Source of the DNA: Rapana venosa
Lineage: Eukaryota > Mollusca > Gastropoda > Neogastropoda > Muricidae
Direction of reading: 5' to 3'
DNA length: 64,000 bases
Assembly: GCA_028751875.1 (NCBI GenBank)
Contig: CM054151.1
Location: 39,993,026 to 40,057,025 of the forward strand
This document shows positions 55,300 to 64,000 of the stretch, piece by piece. Every line of letters begins with the position of its first letter. Within the stretch, counting starts at the first letter, position 1. Below the pieces are notes generated by a model. The model saw nothing but the letters and a program-made list of their open reading frames with translations. It ran no database searches and was not told the DNA's origin. The position numbers were made by a program, and so were the translations under genes.

Positions 55300-55665
55300 A
55301 TCTGAACAGGGAGGTGGGATAGTCTAGGGGTTGGAGTGTTGAGCTCCTGATCTGATGGCCAGGGTTCGAGCCACCACCAATACATTCGTTCAAGGGGATT
55401 ATTTTCCGCCTGGAGTATACATCAGTACCAATTTCACTCCCCTGAAAGTCTTTCGAATGAAGCCATTTCGTGCTGATAGGAACAGTTGAAAAAAAATTAT
55501 AAACAGCACAAAAAACCCTTACACACATGGAGCCGTGTTTAGAAATCATCCTTTAAATCGGAGTGTGGCTTCCCTAATGATGGGCAAAAACGGTTCCATA
55601 CGCAAAATCTCACCTCTGATGAACCTCGGAGCTCTATCCAAAGAACCATAAAAACCCTCTAGAAT
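55300..55665 (+). mobile_element. SINE1 copy, tail type c, internally deleted
   Basis: Head with ggtgggatagtctaggggttgg (A box) and gggttcgagccac (B box), a short body lacking the ataaaccgagg part, aatgaagccatttcgtgctg and aacagttg, then the type-c end (aaatcggagtgtggcttccc, caaaaacggttccatacgca, gaacctcggagctctatcc). Confidence 0.8.
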
Positions 55666-55914
55666 AGGACAAAAATTACTATTTAGCTTTCATGTATCTA
55701 TCGTAAATTTCTTGAATATGTTTAATTGTGCTATTTCTCATAACATTAATGAGCTGAACAACATTTTGCATAGCCCTTCCTGTTTGGTAGAAAGGAAATA
55801 GTTTTTATCAACTTTAAAGTATTTTGAATTTTATCGAAATATTTTAAAACAACTTTGTTTCGAATTTTTCTTGAATAAAGGACAAGGAAAAATTAATAAG
55901 CAATAAAATTTGCC

Positions 55915-56035
55915 TCCAGTATTTTATTTATTTATTTTTATTCTTTTATTTCGAGGATAATGGAATAAGCACTCATGTACATTTTTTTTCATCCAGTCCC
56001 CGTACTCGTGTATATGCAGTTTTGTAAATGTATCA
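55915..56035 (-). mobile_element. SINE1 3' fragment, type b
   Basis: (TTTA)-like tail, then cgaggataatggaataagca, ctcatgtac and the catccagtccccgta region; the rest of the SINE is missing. Confidence 0.75.
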
Positions 56036-56069
56036 CTATCACATTTTGTGCAGTATCTTCTTGTCTTTA

Positions 56070-56370
56070 AAGTAAGATAAGGTGTGTGTCCTACCTTTGT
56101 GATTGTAGGGGAATGAGGCATCAGGCACCTCAACTTCTTTAGGGGCCAGCATATTGAGGGCGGCGTCCATCTCCTCTCCCTCGCTGCTTTACCTTCCCTG
56201 ACCCTTAAGAGGCATGTACCCATTTACAGATAGGTGAACTGGGGGACTGAAGCCAAGATGCGCAGACGGTCACGCATCCACTTGGTAACCACGCTTGATG
56301 CAGCTTAACATTGGCTGGGGAAGAAGCGAGTGCTCTTGACCACTGAGCTATCCCGTCTTGCCTTTTGGTG
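56070..56370 (-). mobile_element. SINE3 copy with complete head
   Basis: Minus strand starts at about 56368: acgggatagctcagtggtca (A box) and agcgtggttaccaagtgg (B-box-like). The body has ctgtaaatgggtacatgcc, ggaaggtaaagcagcg and ggacgccgccctcaatatg. The 3' module is truncated. Confidence 0.82.
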
Positions 56371-56690
56371 TCCTCCAAAACCGGGCTTATCTAATAGGCA
56401 AAAATGAATATTCTTTTTTTTTAACAAATTTACAGATAGAACTAGTGGAATTTAATCTCAACGATTAGCACCTTTAATCTTCCATTACCTTGGCGAGAGT
56501 GTTGTGACATTTTTATATTGGGCATATTTGGGGTTCTGTTTACAGCTCTCATCGACAGAGATTCGTATTGGATGCTCTGACTCAACGCGACCCACACTCA
56601 TCGTCTCTCCCACTGTCCACTCCCCACAGAATAAACATTACTATTTTATATGTCTGACCCGAGTGTGTATGTGTGTGTGCGTGCGTGCGT
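56371..56690. other. No recognisable gene; short GT repeat
   Basis: AT-rich sequence with (GTGC/GT)n at 56668-56704. Confidence 0.5.
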
Positions 56691-56714
56691 GCGTGTGTGC
56701 GTGTGATTTAGTTT

Positions 56715-56995
56715 TATTTTACTTCTTTTATTTCGAGGAATCTGGAATATGCATTCATCTGCTTTTTTATATCCAGTCCTCGTGTGTATGCAGTATTGTT
56801 AATTATGTCATTCGTTCCAACCGGCACATTATAGCCTACTCTTACGAAAAGTGAAACGGGTTTTAACATGTGCGCAAGATGTTCTGCGTGCGTTCGCACA
56901 CGGGACCTCGGTTTGTAGTCTCAACTGAAGGACTTTTGGAGGAGGTGGATTCGGCACTGATGTTAACTCCAGAGGAAAAATCCTCTCTCTGTCTC
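56715..56995 (-). mobile_element. SINE1 copy, tail type b
   Basis: Plus strand reads tttatttcgaggaatctgga (reversed type-b end), then tgtgtatgcagtattg, cctactcttacgaaaagtg, gtgcgcaagatgttctgcgt and the module ggacctcggtttgtagtctc. The head is missing, replaced by the TC repeat at 56985. Confidence 0.82.
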
Positions 56996-57038
56996 TCTGA
57001 CTCTATCTGTCTGTCTGTCTGTCTGTGTCTGTCTCTGT

Positions 57039-57097
<59 letters not shown>

Positions 57098-57108
57098 CCT
57101 CCCTCCCT
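56985..57108. repeat. TC/TG microsatellite
   Basis: Mixed TCTG then pure (TC)n, ending in CCCT units. Confidence 0.93.
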
Positions 57109-57109
57109 A

Positions 57110-57450
57110 CCATATATTGACATTGCAAAGAACAGATATTTGAAAAATGCGCTTACAAAATTCAGATTTAGTGTACCAGTGCATGTAATAGAGACAGATA
57201 TAACCGATTGATGAGTGATGAAAAAACATGTCGTTTGTGTCATTGTGCTGAAGAAAATGAAATTCATTTCATGCTAAGTTGTCCTGTTCTTTATGATTTG
57301 AGAACAAAATATATTCAGCCCGAGTATCATAATAACCCATGTCGTTTTAGATTTAATTTACTCATGGCAGCAAGAAATGAGAGCATATTATGTAACCTTG
57401 CAATGTATATTTACGAAGCTTTGAAATATCTTGGTACTATTACAACATAA
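57110..57450 (+). pseudogene. LINE-B-like ORF2 C-terminal fragment with CxxC-H-C
   Basis: Two frames: AKNRYLKNALTKFRFSVPVH (57124-57186) and, after a frame change near 57210, MSDEKTCRLCHCAEENEIHF and MLSCPVLYDLRTKYIQPEY (57211-57330). FNLLMAARNE and a stop at 57448-57450 follow. The CRLC...H...C cluster is intact here, unlike in copy 1 of LINE-B. It is a related but distinct LINE from 14455 and 20020. The upstream part is missing. Confidence 0.75.
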
Positions 57451-57479
57451 AATGTAATGATTGCATAATCCGGTAATGT

Positions 57480-57803
57480 TTCTCTGAGACTAATCTTATT
57501 TATTTATTTATTTATTTTATATATACCACTTAAAGCCGCGAGATTTCTCTGCGTGAAATTCGGGCTGCTCTCCCCGGGAAGAGTGCGTCGCCACACGAGC
57601 AGCGCCACCCTTTTTTTTGGTCTGCAACTGTATTTGTTTCCCTATCAGAGTGGCTTTTTCCTAAGAATTTTGCCAAGGACAACTCTCTTGTTGCCGTGGG
57701 TTCTTTTACGTGTGCTGAATAATTATGTGTAACACACGGGACCTCGGTTTATTGTTTCATCCGAAAGACTGGCGCCAAGACCACCACTCATGGTCTAATG
57801 GAT

Positions 57804-57841
<38 letters not shown>

Positions 57842-57947
57842 GGGAGGGAGTTTCGGGCCCAAACGGATTCGAACCACCGCACACTTCCGACCCGGACTTT
57901 TTCGCTTTCTAGACAGGCGCGTTACCTCTAGACCACCGATCTTAACT
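57480..57947 (-). mobile_element. SINE2 copy, best preserved, with (TAAA)n tail
   Basis: Minus strand: head at 57945-57860, then a 36-base C run (G run 57804-57840 on plus). Next come the central module (gatgaaacaataaaccgagg), gtaaaagaacccacggcaac and aagagagttgtccttggc, then the shared 3' module (gcgacgcactcttcccgggg, agagcagcccgaatttcac). A (AAATA)-type tail at 57490-57517 ends it. Both flanks contain atctta, a possible short target duplication. It interrupts the 3' UTR of the LINE-B-like copy. Confidence 0.86.
57865..57935 (-). promoter_or_regulatory. Internal pol III promoter (A and B boxes) of SINE2
   Basis: On the minus strand the A box is tggtctagaggtaac (57935-57921) and the B box is ggttcgaatcc (57875-57865), a perfect match to the tRNA B-box consensus GGTTCGANTCC. 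They are about 45 bases apart, as in tRNA genes. The best preserved pol III promoter in the window; activity is inferred. Confidence 0.8.
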
Positions 57948-58075
57948 AAACTTTACAACAAAGAAAAATTACTTGTGGCATTATCTAATAATCACCCTTT
58001 CAGTAAGGGGCCATGGCCTTAATCTTCAATAAAACTGTTTGTATTCGTATTTTGTATTCGTATTCTCTCTCACCC
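57948..58075 (+). mobile_element. 3' UTR end of the LINE-B-like copy
   Basis: ggggccatggccttaatctt and caataaaac (58008-58035) resemble the LINE-B terminus (gggccaatggcctttttgtg, aataaa). A tattcg/TC-type tail follows. It is the continuation of the element broken by SINE2. Confidence 0.55.
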
Positions 58076-58204
58076 CCCTCCCCTCACCCCGCCCCTCTCA
58101 ATGACCAGACAAAAGTTAGCAACAAGAGATAACCAAAGAGGCGTCTACAAGAGCGGTGACAAGGACGTCATAAATGAACGTCATCGTTTAGATAACACTC
58201 AAGA

Positions 58205-58610
58205 CGACAAGGTAGAAGAAAGGTTAAGACCTTTCACCTGACTAACAAGTGGACCGTGAGGTTTTTGGTTCGATTCTCAGCCTCGCCCTTTCTTTCCCAC
58301 TTAACGAACTAAATGTTAAAGTTATTTGAATGAGACTATAAACCAAGGCCCTGTGTGCGAATGCACAGAATATCTTGCACACACGTGGTTTTTTAAAACC
58401 CACTCTACCTTTCGAAAGAGTAGGCCACGTCGTACTGGTAGGAATGGACGACAACATTTCAAAATCGCATGTACACGGGTGTCGTGTTTATACGTCACTC
58501 CCGAAGTCGGAATGCAGCGACCTTAGTGGTAAGCAAAAAGGGTTGCATACGTAAAATCTCTCAATGAGTGAACCTCGGAGCTCTAGCCAAGGAACGAAAA
58601 AAAATATTAA
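58205..58610 (+). mobile_element. SINE1 full-length copy, tail type c
   Basis: Head: gaaaggttaagac (A-box region) and ggttcgattctcag (B box, 58268-58280). The module gagactataaaccaaggccc, the body (gcacagaatatcttgcacac, gaaagagtaggccacg) and the type-c end from ccgaagtcggaatgcagcg to gaacctcggagctctagcc, then an A-rich tail, follow in order. Confidence 0.85.
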
Positions 58611-58744
58611 AGAAATATTAAACACACGTTACCAACAACGAGCTAGGCCAATAAAGTACAGAGGGTGAAAAAGTTAGAAGAATAAAATAAACACAAAAAC
58701 AAAAACCTCTAACAACAACAAACTACAGAAACTAGATGCAAAAC

Positions 58745-59060
58745 AAAGTCAAATACACACACACACAAACACAGCCCACGCACACCACACACACACCACA
58801 CACACACACACAACACACACACACACACACACACACACTAATGCATAAAGTTACAACTGAAAAAAAACCATGTTTTTAGACAATGCCCAAAGCATTAGTA
58901 AGGTAGAAAAACTGTGTGTACTGAGCTCTATACCTATCCTTCATGATACGGAAGAGCAAACACACAAAGAGATAGATAAATGAATGAATAAATAAAATAA
59001 ATAAACCATCAGCAAAACGACACCAAATCCCCCCCCCCCCCCCCCCCCCCACTCCAACAA
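58745..59060. repeat. CA microsatellites and C/A homopolymers
   Basis: (CA)n at 58754-58842, a C run at 59030-59050 and A-rich sequence; another C/A run lies at 59203-59233. Confidence 0.9.
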
Positions 59061-59439
59061 AAAAAACAAAAAAAAAAACCCATTGAAAATAATGCATACA
59101 CTTTTAACTGAAACGAACGTTACAAAGAGCAAAGAATTAAAAAACAACACATTGTGTAGCAATTTTTTTTCTGCTTCATTGAGGGAAAAAAATCAATATA
59201 ACTCCCCCCCCCCCCCCCAAAAAAAAAAAAAAAGGGACAACAACAACAACAATAACCATGAGCAGAAGAAGTAACTGGCAGAAGACTGAATAAATACACG
59301 AATGAATGAATGAATAAATCAATGAATGAGTGAATAATCTTTACTACGCAAGGACAAAGGTTTTTCAGTCAACCAACACAAAAACACTCAAACCAGAAGC
59401 AAAAACATCACCCCAAAAATCATGTACAAAATTGTAACT
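59061..59439. other. A-rich sequence with no recognisable feature
   Basis: A-rich, with short (AATG)n/(AATA)n patches near 59290-59335 and no coding frame. Confidence 0.55.
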
Positions 59440-59950
59440 GAAACTGTGTCTCCCAGACAAGAAAGAAAAGCATATGAACAACATACAATGTGTCACTGAT
59501 TTAACCTATTACGTTACAGACAGAAATGCAAAGCATATGCAACAACATACAATGTGTCACTGATTTAACCTATTACGTTACAGACAAAAAGAGCAAAACA
59601 TGTCAACAGCATACCGTGTGTCACTGATTTAACCTATTACGTTAAAGACAAAAAGAACAAAGCATGTAAACAGCATACTGTGTGTCACTGATTTAACCTA
59701 TTACGTTACAGACAAAAAGAACAAAGCATGTAAACAGTATACCGTGTGTCACTGATTTAACCTATTACGTTACAGACAAAAAGAACAAATCATGTAAACA
59801 GCATACCGTGTGTCACTGATTTAACCTATTACGTTACAGACAAAAAGAGCAAAGCATATAAACAACATACCGTGTGTCACTGATTTAACCTATTATGTTA
59901 CAGACAAAAAGAGAAAAACATGTAAACAATATACCGTGTGTTACTGACAG
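59440..59950. repeat. 64-bp tandem array, about eight units
   Basis: Unit contains acaaaaagaacaaagcatgt, aaacagcataccgtgtgtca and ctgatttaacctattacgtt acag. The step between tgtcactgat blocks is 64 bases (59491, 59555, 59619, 59683 and on). The units are very similar to one another and stop at a different sequence near 59948. Confidence 0.95.
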
Positions 59951-60234
59951 GCTATGTGGTGGGGGGAAATAAATTTTAATAAGACACAACACAACAACAA
60001 CAACAACAACAACACAGAAAACAGCAAAACCAGAAATAAAACAACATTAATACACTCCAGAAAATGATGAGTAAAATCGGTCACTGAAAACACACTTTAA
60101 GGCCATTACCACAAATCTTGAAAGAACATTAAGGTGCTCAATTGACTTTTTTTCCCCTTTTTTTCCTTGCTTTTTTTGTTCCTCTGCTAGCGCTCTCAGA
60201 TTTATCAATGACTTCTGGGTATGTGACTGTTTTT
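59951..60234. other. No recognisable feature; (CAA)n at 59985-60015
   Basis: Short (CAA)n, then AT-rich sequence. Confidence 0.5.
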
Positions 60235-60620
60235 ACAACCATTAAGGTGGCCCCATTCTGACTTCAGCGGTGGTATCTAAACACGACATCTAAGCAATGC
60301 GGATTTGTTGTTGTTGTTTTTTGTAAATTATTGTTATCATTTTTTCATCCAATCCTATTGGCACACAATGGCCTACACTTCTCAAAGATGGAACTGGGTT
60401 TATTTAATTGTGTGTGCAAGATGTTCTGCGCGCAATCGCACATAAGTTTTTGGTTTACAGTCTCATCTGAAGGACTTGTGGAGGAAAGTGGAGTCAGTAC
60501 TTGATTAACTCCAAGGTAAAATCCCCTTCAACGGGGCACCCTCCTCTGTGGAGGCTCGATCCTGGGTTGTCAGATCACCAACTCAAGTCTCTAACCACTG
60601 AGCTACACCATCCCCCCACC
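60235..60620 (-). mobile_element. SINE1 copy, tail type c
   Basis: Plus strand reads ccattaaggtggccccattc tgacttcagc (reversed type-c end). The body follows with cacaatggcctacacttctc, gtgtgcaagatgttctgcgc and tggtttacagtctcatctga, and then a tRNA-like head near 60545-60615 (ctctaaccactgagctacac, reversed A box). Full length. Confidence 0.83.
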
Positions 60621-61080
60621 CCCTCACACACACACATTATGAAGAAAAATATATATGGAGAAGAAAAATAACAGAAAAGCTTCCCCCCTTCACCCCCACC
60701 CCCCAAAAAAGAAAGCAACCTTCCAAAAAATACTTAAGTCAGAAGCAAAACAAAAACAACGCTACCCCCCCCCCCCCCAACTGATGCGTAAAATTGTATC
60801 TGAAACTCACGTTAGGGACAAAGGCCTGAGCACAAATAAAGTACAAGGTGTGTGTGTGTGTGCCATTGACAGTATTTTTATCGTTCGTGGGAGGAAATGA
60901 GGTCGCCCACATAATGGGTCAATGCCATTCACGTGGATTAACCCGCACACGTTGCCGCGAGAAGAGAGAGAGAGAGATGAAATGGAAAAAGAAGAAAAAT
61001 CGTAGGTCAACGTCTTCCACATTTTCTACCGAAATAATGCAAAAATAGTACCTTCTTCAAACTTAGGTTTGAAAAGATAC
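60621..61080. other. No recognisable gene; C/A-rich patches
   Basis: C/A-rich low complexity to about 60780, (GT)n at 60848-60861 and a short GA patch at 60963-60976. No coding motif. Confidence 0.5.
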
Positions 61081-61081
61081 T

Positions 61082-61127
<46 letters not shown>

Positions 61128-61198
61128 GTTGTTGGTTGTGTTGTTGTTGTTGTTGTTGTTGTGTGGTGGTGGTGGTGGTGGTGGTGGTGGTGGTGGTT
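61081..61198. repeat. (GT)n, (GTT)n and (GGT)n microsatellites
   Basis: Consecutive pure arrays: GT to 61126, GTT to about 61163, GGT to 61197. Confidence 0.96.
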
Positions 61199-61795
61199 GC
61201 TTCTTCTTCAGTTCTTCACAGATCTCCGCAATTCTTCTTCCTCTTTGCAATTCTTCTTCTTCGCAATTCTCCTCCTTTTCCATCGCAATTCGTCTTTGCA
61301 ATTTCTCTACGCAAATTCCTCTATGCAATTCTTCTTCTTCCTCTCCTTTACAATTCTTCTTCTACTTCGCAATTATTCTTCTTTGCAATTCTTCTTCTTC
61401 GCAATTCTTCTTCTCAGTTCTTCTCAGTTCTTTGCTATTTTTCTTCTTCTCAATTCTTTTTCTTCTTCTTCTTCTTCTTCTTCTTCTTCTTCTTCTCAAT
61501 TCTTCTTCTTCTTCTTCTTCTTCTTCTTCTTCTCAATTCTTCTTCTTCTTCTTCTCAATTCTTCTTCTTCTTCTTCTTCTTCTTCTTCTTCTCAATTCTT
61601 CTTCTTTTCTTCTCAGTTCTTCTTCTTCTTCTCAATTCTTCTTCTTTTCTTCTCAATTCTTCTTCTTTTCTTCTCAATTCTTCTTCTTCTTCTCAATTCT
61701 TCTTTTCTTCTCAATTCTTCTTCTTTTCTTCTCAATTCTTCTTTTTCTTCTTCTCAAATCTTCTCAGTTCTTCACTATTCTTGTTCTGTGTCCTC
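61199..61795. repeat. Long TTC tract with CAATTCTTC units
   Basis: About 590 bases of pyrimidine with regular gcaattcttctt and tcaattcttcttc units. It is of the same type as 22655-23150. The 240-277-codon frames over it (all three frames open) show that it has no stop codons by composition, not that it codes. Confidence 0.93.
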
Positions 61796-61994
61796 CTCTT
61801 GCCGTAATCATTGTTGTCTTTGTTGTTGTTTTATACGGTGTTTTCAGGGGTGGATGGGGGCAGTGGTGGCTGAGGTGGATTGTACAACTTCCAAAAATTT
61901 GATTTAGAAACAGTAAATATTGTATGAGTTGACTGGCTAGTAGTAGCTTTTGGTTTGTACTGTTATAGCATACCTCTACTTTTTAGGAATAAGA

Positions 61995-62270
61995 GTGTAC
62001 ATTTACCTTGTAAACCCTACGGATGAGACTATAAACCGAGGCCCCGTGTGCGAACGCATGCAGAACATCTTGCGCACACGTTAAATCCTGTTCCGCTGCT
62101 CGAAAGAATTGGCCATTGTGTGCCGGTGGGAACAAATGACAAAATTTTAAAAACCGCATACACACGCCACAAAAAAATCATCTGAGTGCTTTGATTTGTT
62201 GCTTTACAAGATTCAGCGCTATATAAATTCCATACATTATTATTATTATTATTATTACTATTAAAATACT
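61995..62270 (+). mobile_element. SINE1 copy with LINE-C tail (type a), 5'-truncated
   Basis: gatgagactataaaccgagg, gtgtgcgaacgcatgcagaa, cgcacacgttaaatcctgtt and ggccattgtgtgccggtggg, then the LINE-C tail (gctttgatttgttgctttac, agattcagcgctatataaat) and an (ATT)n tail. It is very close to the copies at 22016 and 41626. Confidence 0.87.
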
Positions 62271-62514
62271 ATGAATGAAAACATGATTACAGCAGATGGG
62301 TTGCATGCTGTCACATGTGTAACCGGATAATTTCACAAAGTTCTGCTTTAACCGTCTTATACTCTCTTGGCCCAGGTCAAAAGCTGTGTCAGTTATGGAT
62401 GTCAGCTTATTGCCAAGGCCTACACTAAAATGTTGTTATGTTGTGAAATGTTGTGTTGATATTGCCTTCAGCCACGACAAGCCCTTAACATAACAACCTG
62501 CACTTTCCTTTAAA

Positions 62515-62715
62515 GGAGAAAAAAAATCCTCTGAAATCGGAGTACGGCTGCCTATATGGTGAGGTTCTTAAAAAGAGTCGTACACGCAAACTTCTCATGC
62601 AGTGTGCAATTTGAATTTCACAGTAATGAGGAGTGATGAGTGAGTCAGAGTGCACATTCTGGGTGACCCCCAGAGTGTTAAGCTGGGGAACGCACAACAA
62701 CACCAAAAACAATCT
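62515..62715 (+). mobile_element. R7 repeat copy
   Basis: cctctgaaatcggagtacgg, ctgcctatatggtgaggtt, gtcgtacacgcaaacttctc, gggtgacccccagagtgtta, agctggggaacgcacaacaa; matches 21560-21785 in reverse orientation. Confidence 0.65.
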
Positions 62716-62829
62716 TTCTAAATTTGATTCATAAGGTTATTAGTTGGACTTTGTTTTCTCTGGCAAATCAAAGCTTCCTTTTTTTTCTTCTTTTTTGTAG
62801 GAAAATGAGTATCAAATATTAACGCAGAC

Positions 62830-63060
62830 TGTGTTGTCTAAAGAGGGGCAGGGTTGCCTAGTGGTCAGAGCATTGTGCTCGCAAGTTGATGGCCTGGAAT
62901 CCACTGTACTGTCTCCACTCCTTCGAATGTCCTTGAGACTATATAAGCCGAGGCCCCGTGTGCGAACACATGCATCAAAAAAAAATCTTACGTACACGTC
63001 AAGACCCTGTTCTGTTTTTTTCAAAAGAGTAGGCCACTCGTTTCAGTAAGAACGGATGAC
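62830..63060 (+). mobile_element. SINE1 copy with head, truncated by RTE-1
   Basis: Head: gcagggttgcctagtggtca (A box) and a decayed B box near tggcctggaatccactg. Next come the module gagactatataagccgaggc, gtgtgcgaacacatgcat and gaccctgttctg, then ttcaaaagagtaggccactc. The sequence stops at aacggatgac, exactly where the RTE-1 (GATA)n tail begins, so the rest lies beyond the RTE-1 insertion or is lost. Confidence 0.83.
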
Positions 63061-64000
63061 TATCTATCTATCTGTCCCGTAGTCTGACGACCGTGGGGGC
63101 ACCCTCAAAGACTCAGCAACCAGTTCCCTCCATTCTTCTCTCTGTTCTGCCTTTCTCAGGGTTTTGTTGAGTTCTAGGCCTGTCCATTCACTGATGTTAT
63201 CCTCCCAGCTCTTCCTTGGTCTGCCTCTTCTTCTTCCTCCTTGGACAGTGCCTTGCAAAACTGTCTTTGTAATTCCTTGGGATCTTGTGACATGCCCATA
63301 CCACTTAAGTTTACGCTTTTTCACGATCGTTAGAAGGTTCTCATAGGGTCCAATGGTTTGCTGGATTCTGTTATGCACGCTTTCGTTGCTTATGTGGTCT
63401 TTGTAGGAGATGCCAAGGAGTCTCCGAAAGCATCTCATCTCCACTGCCTGTACTCTTCTCTCCAAATCTGCAGTCAGGGTCCATGATTCACAGGCATACA
63501 GAAATATGGATATGACAAGGGAGCGCATTAGTCTGATCTTGGAGATAAGTGAGATATTCTTATCTCTCCAGATGGTGTTTAGTTTTGACAAAGCTGTTAT
63601 TGTCTGTGCAGTCCTGCATACTACTTCTGGCTTGGATCCCTGGTCGGATACAATGGCTCCCAGGTACTTGAAGCTTTGAACTGTTTCCAGCTTCTGGTCA
63701 TTAACCCTGATATCAGTGCTAATGCCGTTGGTGTTATTAGTCATCAGTTTGGTCTTCTCTGCACTGATTTCCATGCCGTATGTTTTGGAGGCCTTACCAA
63801 GTGTTCTGTTAGGCTGGCAAGCTCTTTTTCTGATCCTGCTATTCCATCAATGTCATCTGCGAAGCGGAGGTTTGTGATCGTTCTGCCACCAATGCTGACT
63901 GATCCTTCATGATGTTCCAGTGCATCAGCCATGATTCTCTCAAGGAAGATGTTGAAAAGAGTGGGTGAGAGTAGACAGCCCTGCCTTACTCCAACTGTTG
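63061..64000 (-). pseudogene. RTE-1 reverse transcriptase and C-terminus, copy 2 (runs off the window)
   Basis: The minus-strand copy is nearly identical to 1975-2707 and also supplies the 3' part hidden there by the N gap. FADD lies at 63852-63863. After a one-base deletion near 63782 the frame resumes from MEISAEKTK at 63774. It continues through SFKYLGAIVSDQG, ESWTLTADLERRVQ, RKLKWYGHVTRSQG, QGGRRRGRPRKSWEDNIS and AEQREEWRELVAESLRVPPRS to a stop at about 63066, then a (GATA)n tail (63061-63073). The 5' part lies beyond the window. High identity with copy 1 implies a recently active family. Confidence 0.93.

Noticed and set aside
61069..61907. Open frames of 240-277 codons on the plus strand
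   Set aside because: All three frames are open because GT, GGT and TTC repeats contain no stop codons. The translations are Cys/Val/Ser/Phe homopolymers.

Overview
This is a eukaryotic, intron-era genomic scaffold window with no convincing host gene. The repeat content (RTE-like, CR1/L2-like and 2A-bearing LINEs, a DIRS-type tyrosine-recombinase retrotransposon, several mosaic tRNA-derived SINEs, microsatellite-tailed elements and dense CA/GA/TTC/ATT microsatellites) suggests a lophotrochozoan, most likely a marine gastropod mollusc. That assignment is inference, because there is no rRNA, mitochondrial or host marker gene. A run of exactly 500 N at 2708-3207 marks a scaffold gap. Almost all coding capacity is transposon-derived and broken by frameshifts and stops.

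Layout. 0-3 kb: G-rich low complexity, then an RTE-like LINE (RTE-1) whose 5' part is inverted against its 3' part, ending in the N gap. 3.5-7 kb: a SINE1 fragment and a very decayed LINE-D with a relic 2A motif. 8-14 kb: SINE1, SINE2, SINE3, LINE-C 3' ends and R4 repeats among microsatellites. 14.4-19.6 kb: a LINE-B 3' end split by a 4-kb RTE-2 block (one sense copy plus one inverted fragment) and by a LINE-C 3' end; a second, uninterrupted LINE-B copy lies at 20.0-20.9 kb. 21-30 kb: SINEs, R4/R7 repeats, a TIR-bearing MITE and low-complexity tracts. 30-37.7 kb: a nested composite (LINE-C split by RTE-3, then a 4.9-kb DIRS element with inverted terminal repeats and an internal complementary region), bounded by a 70-bp direct repeat. 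38.7-43.1 kb: the best LINE-D, with a 2A-like motif, endonuclease, reverse transcriptase and C-terminal Cys/His motif, interrupted by a SINE1 copy. 45.4-48.4 kb: two adjoining minisatellites that appear to share one ~20-bp ancestral unit, the second containing a duplicated 98-bp palindrome. 49-64 kb: LINE-C, microsatellites, 50-bp and 64-bp tandem arrays, a second MITE copy inside a 26-bp array, many SINEs and, at the right edge, a second near-identical RTE-1 copy.

How the parts relate. SINE1 carries either the 3' tail of LINE-C or one of two other tails; SINE1/SINE2 share a central module and SINE2/SINE3 share a 3' module, so the short elements look like a swapped-module set that borrows LINE 3' ends. 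Names RTE-1/2/3, LINE-B/C/D, SINE1/2/3, R4, R7 and MITE are labels local to this window. All family calls come from reading translated motifs; no database search was possible.
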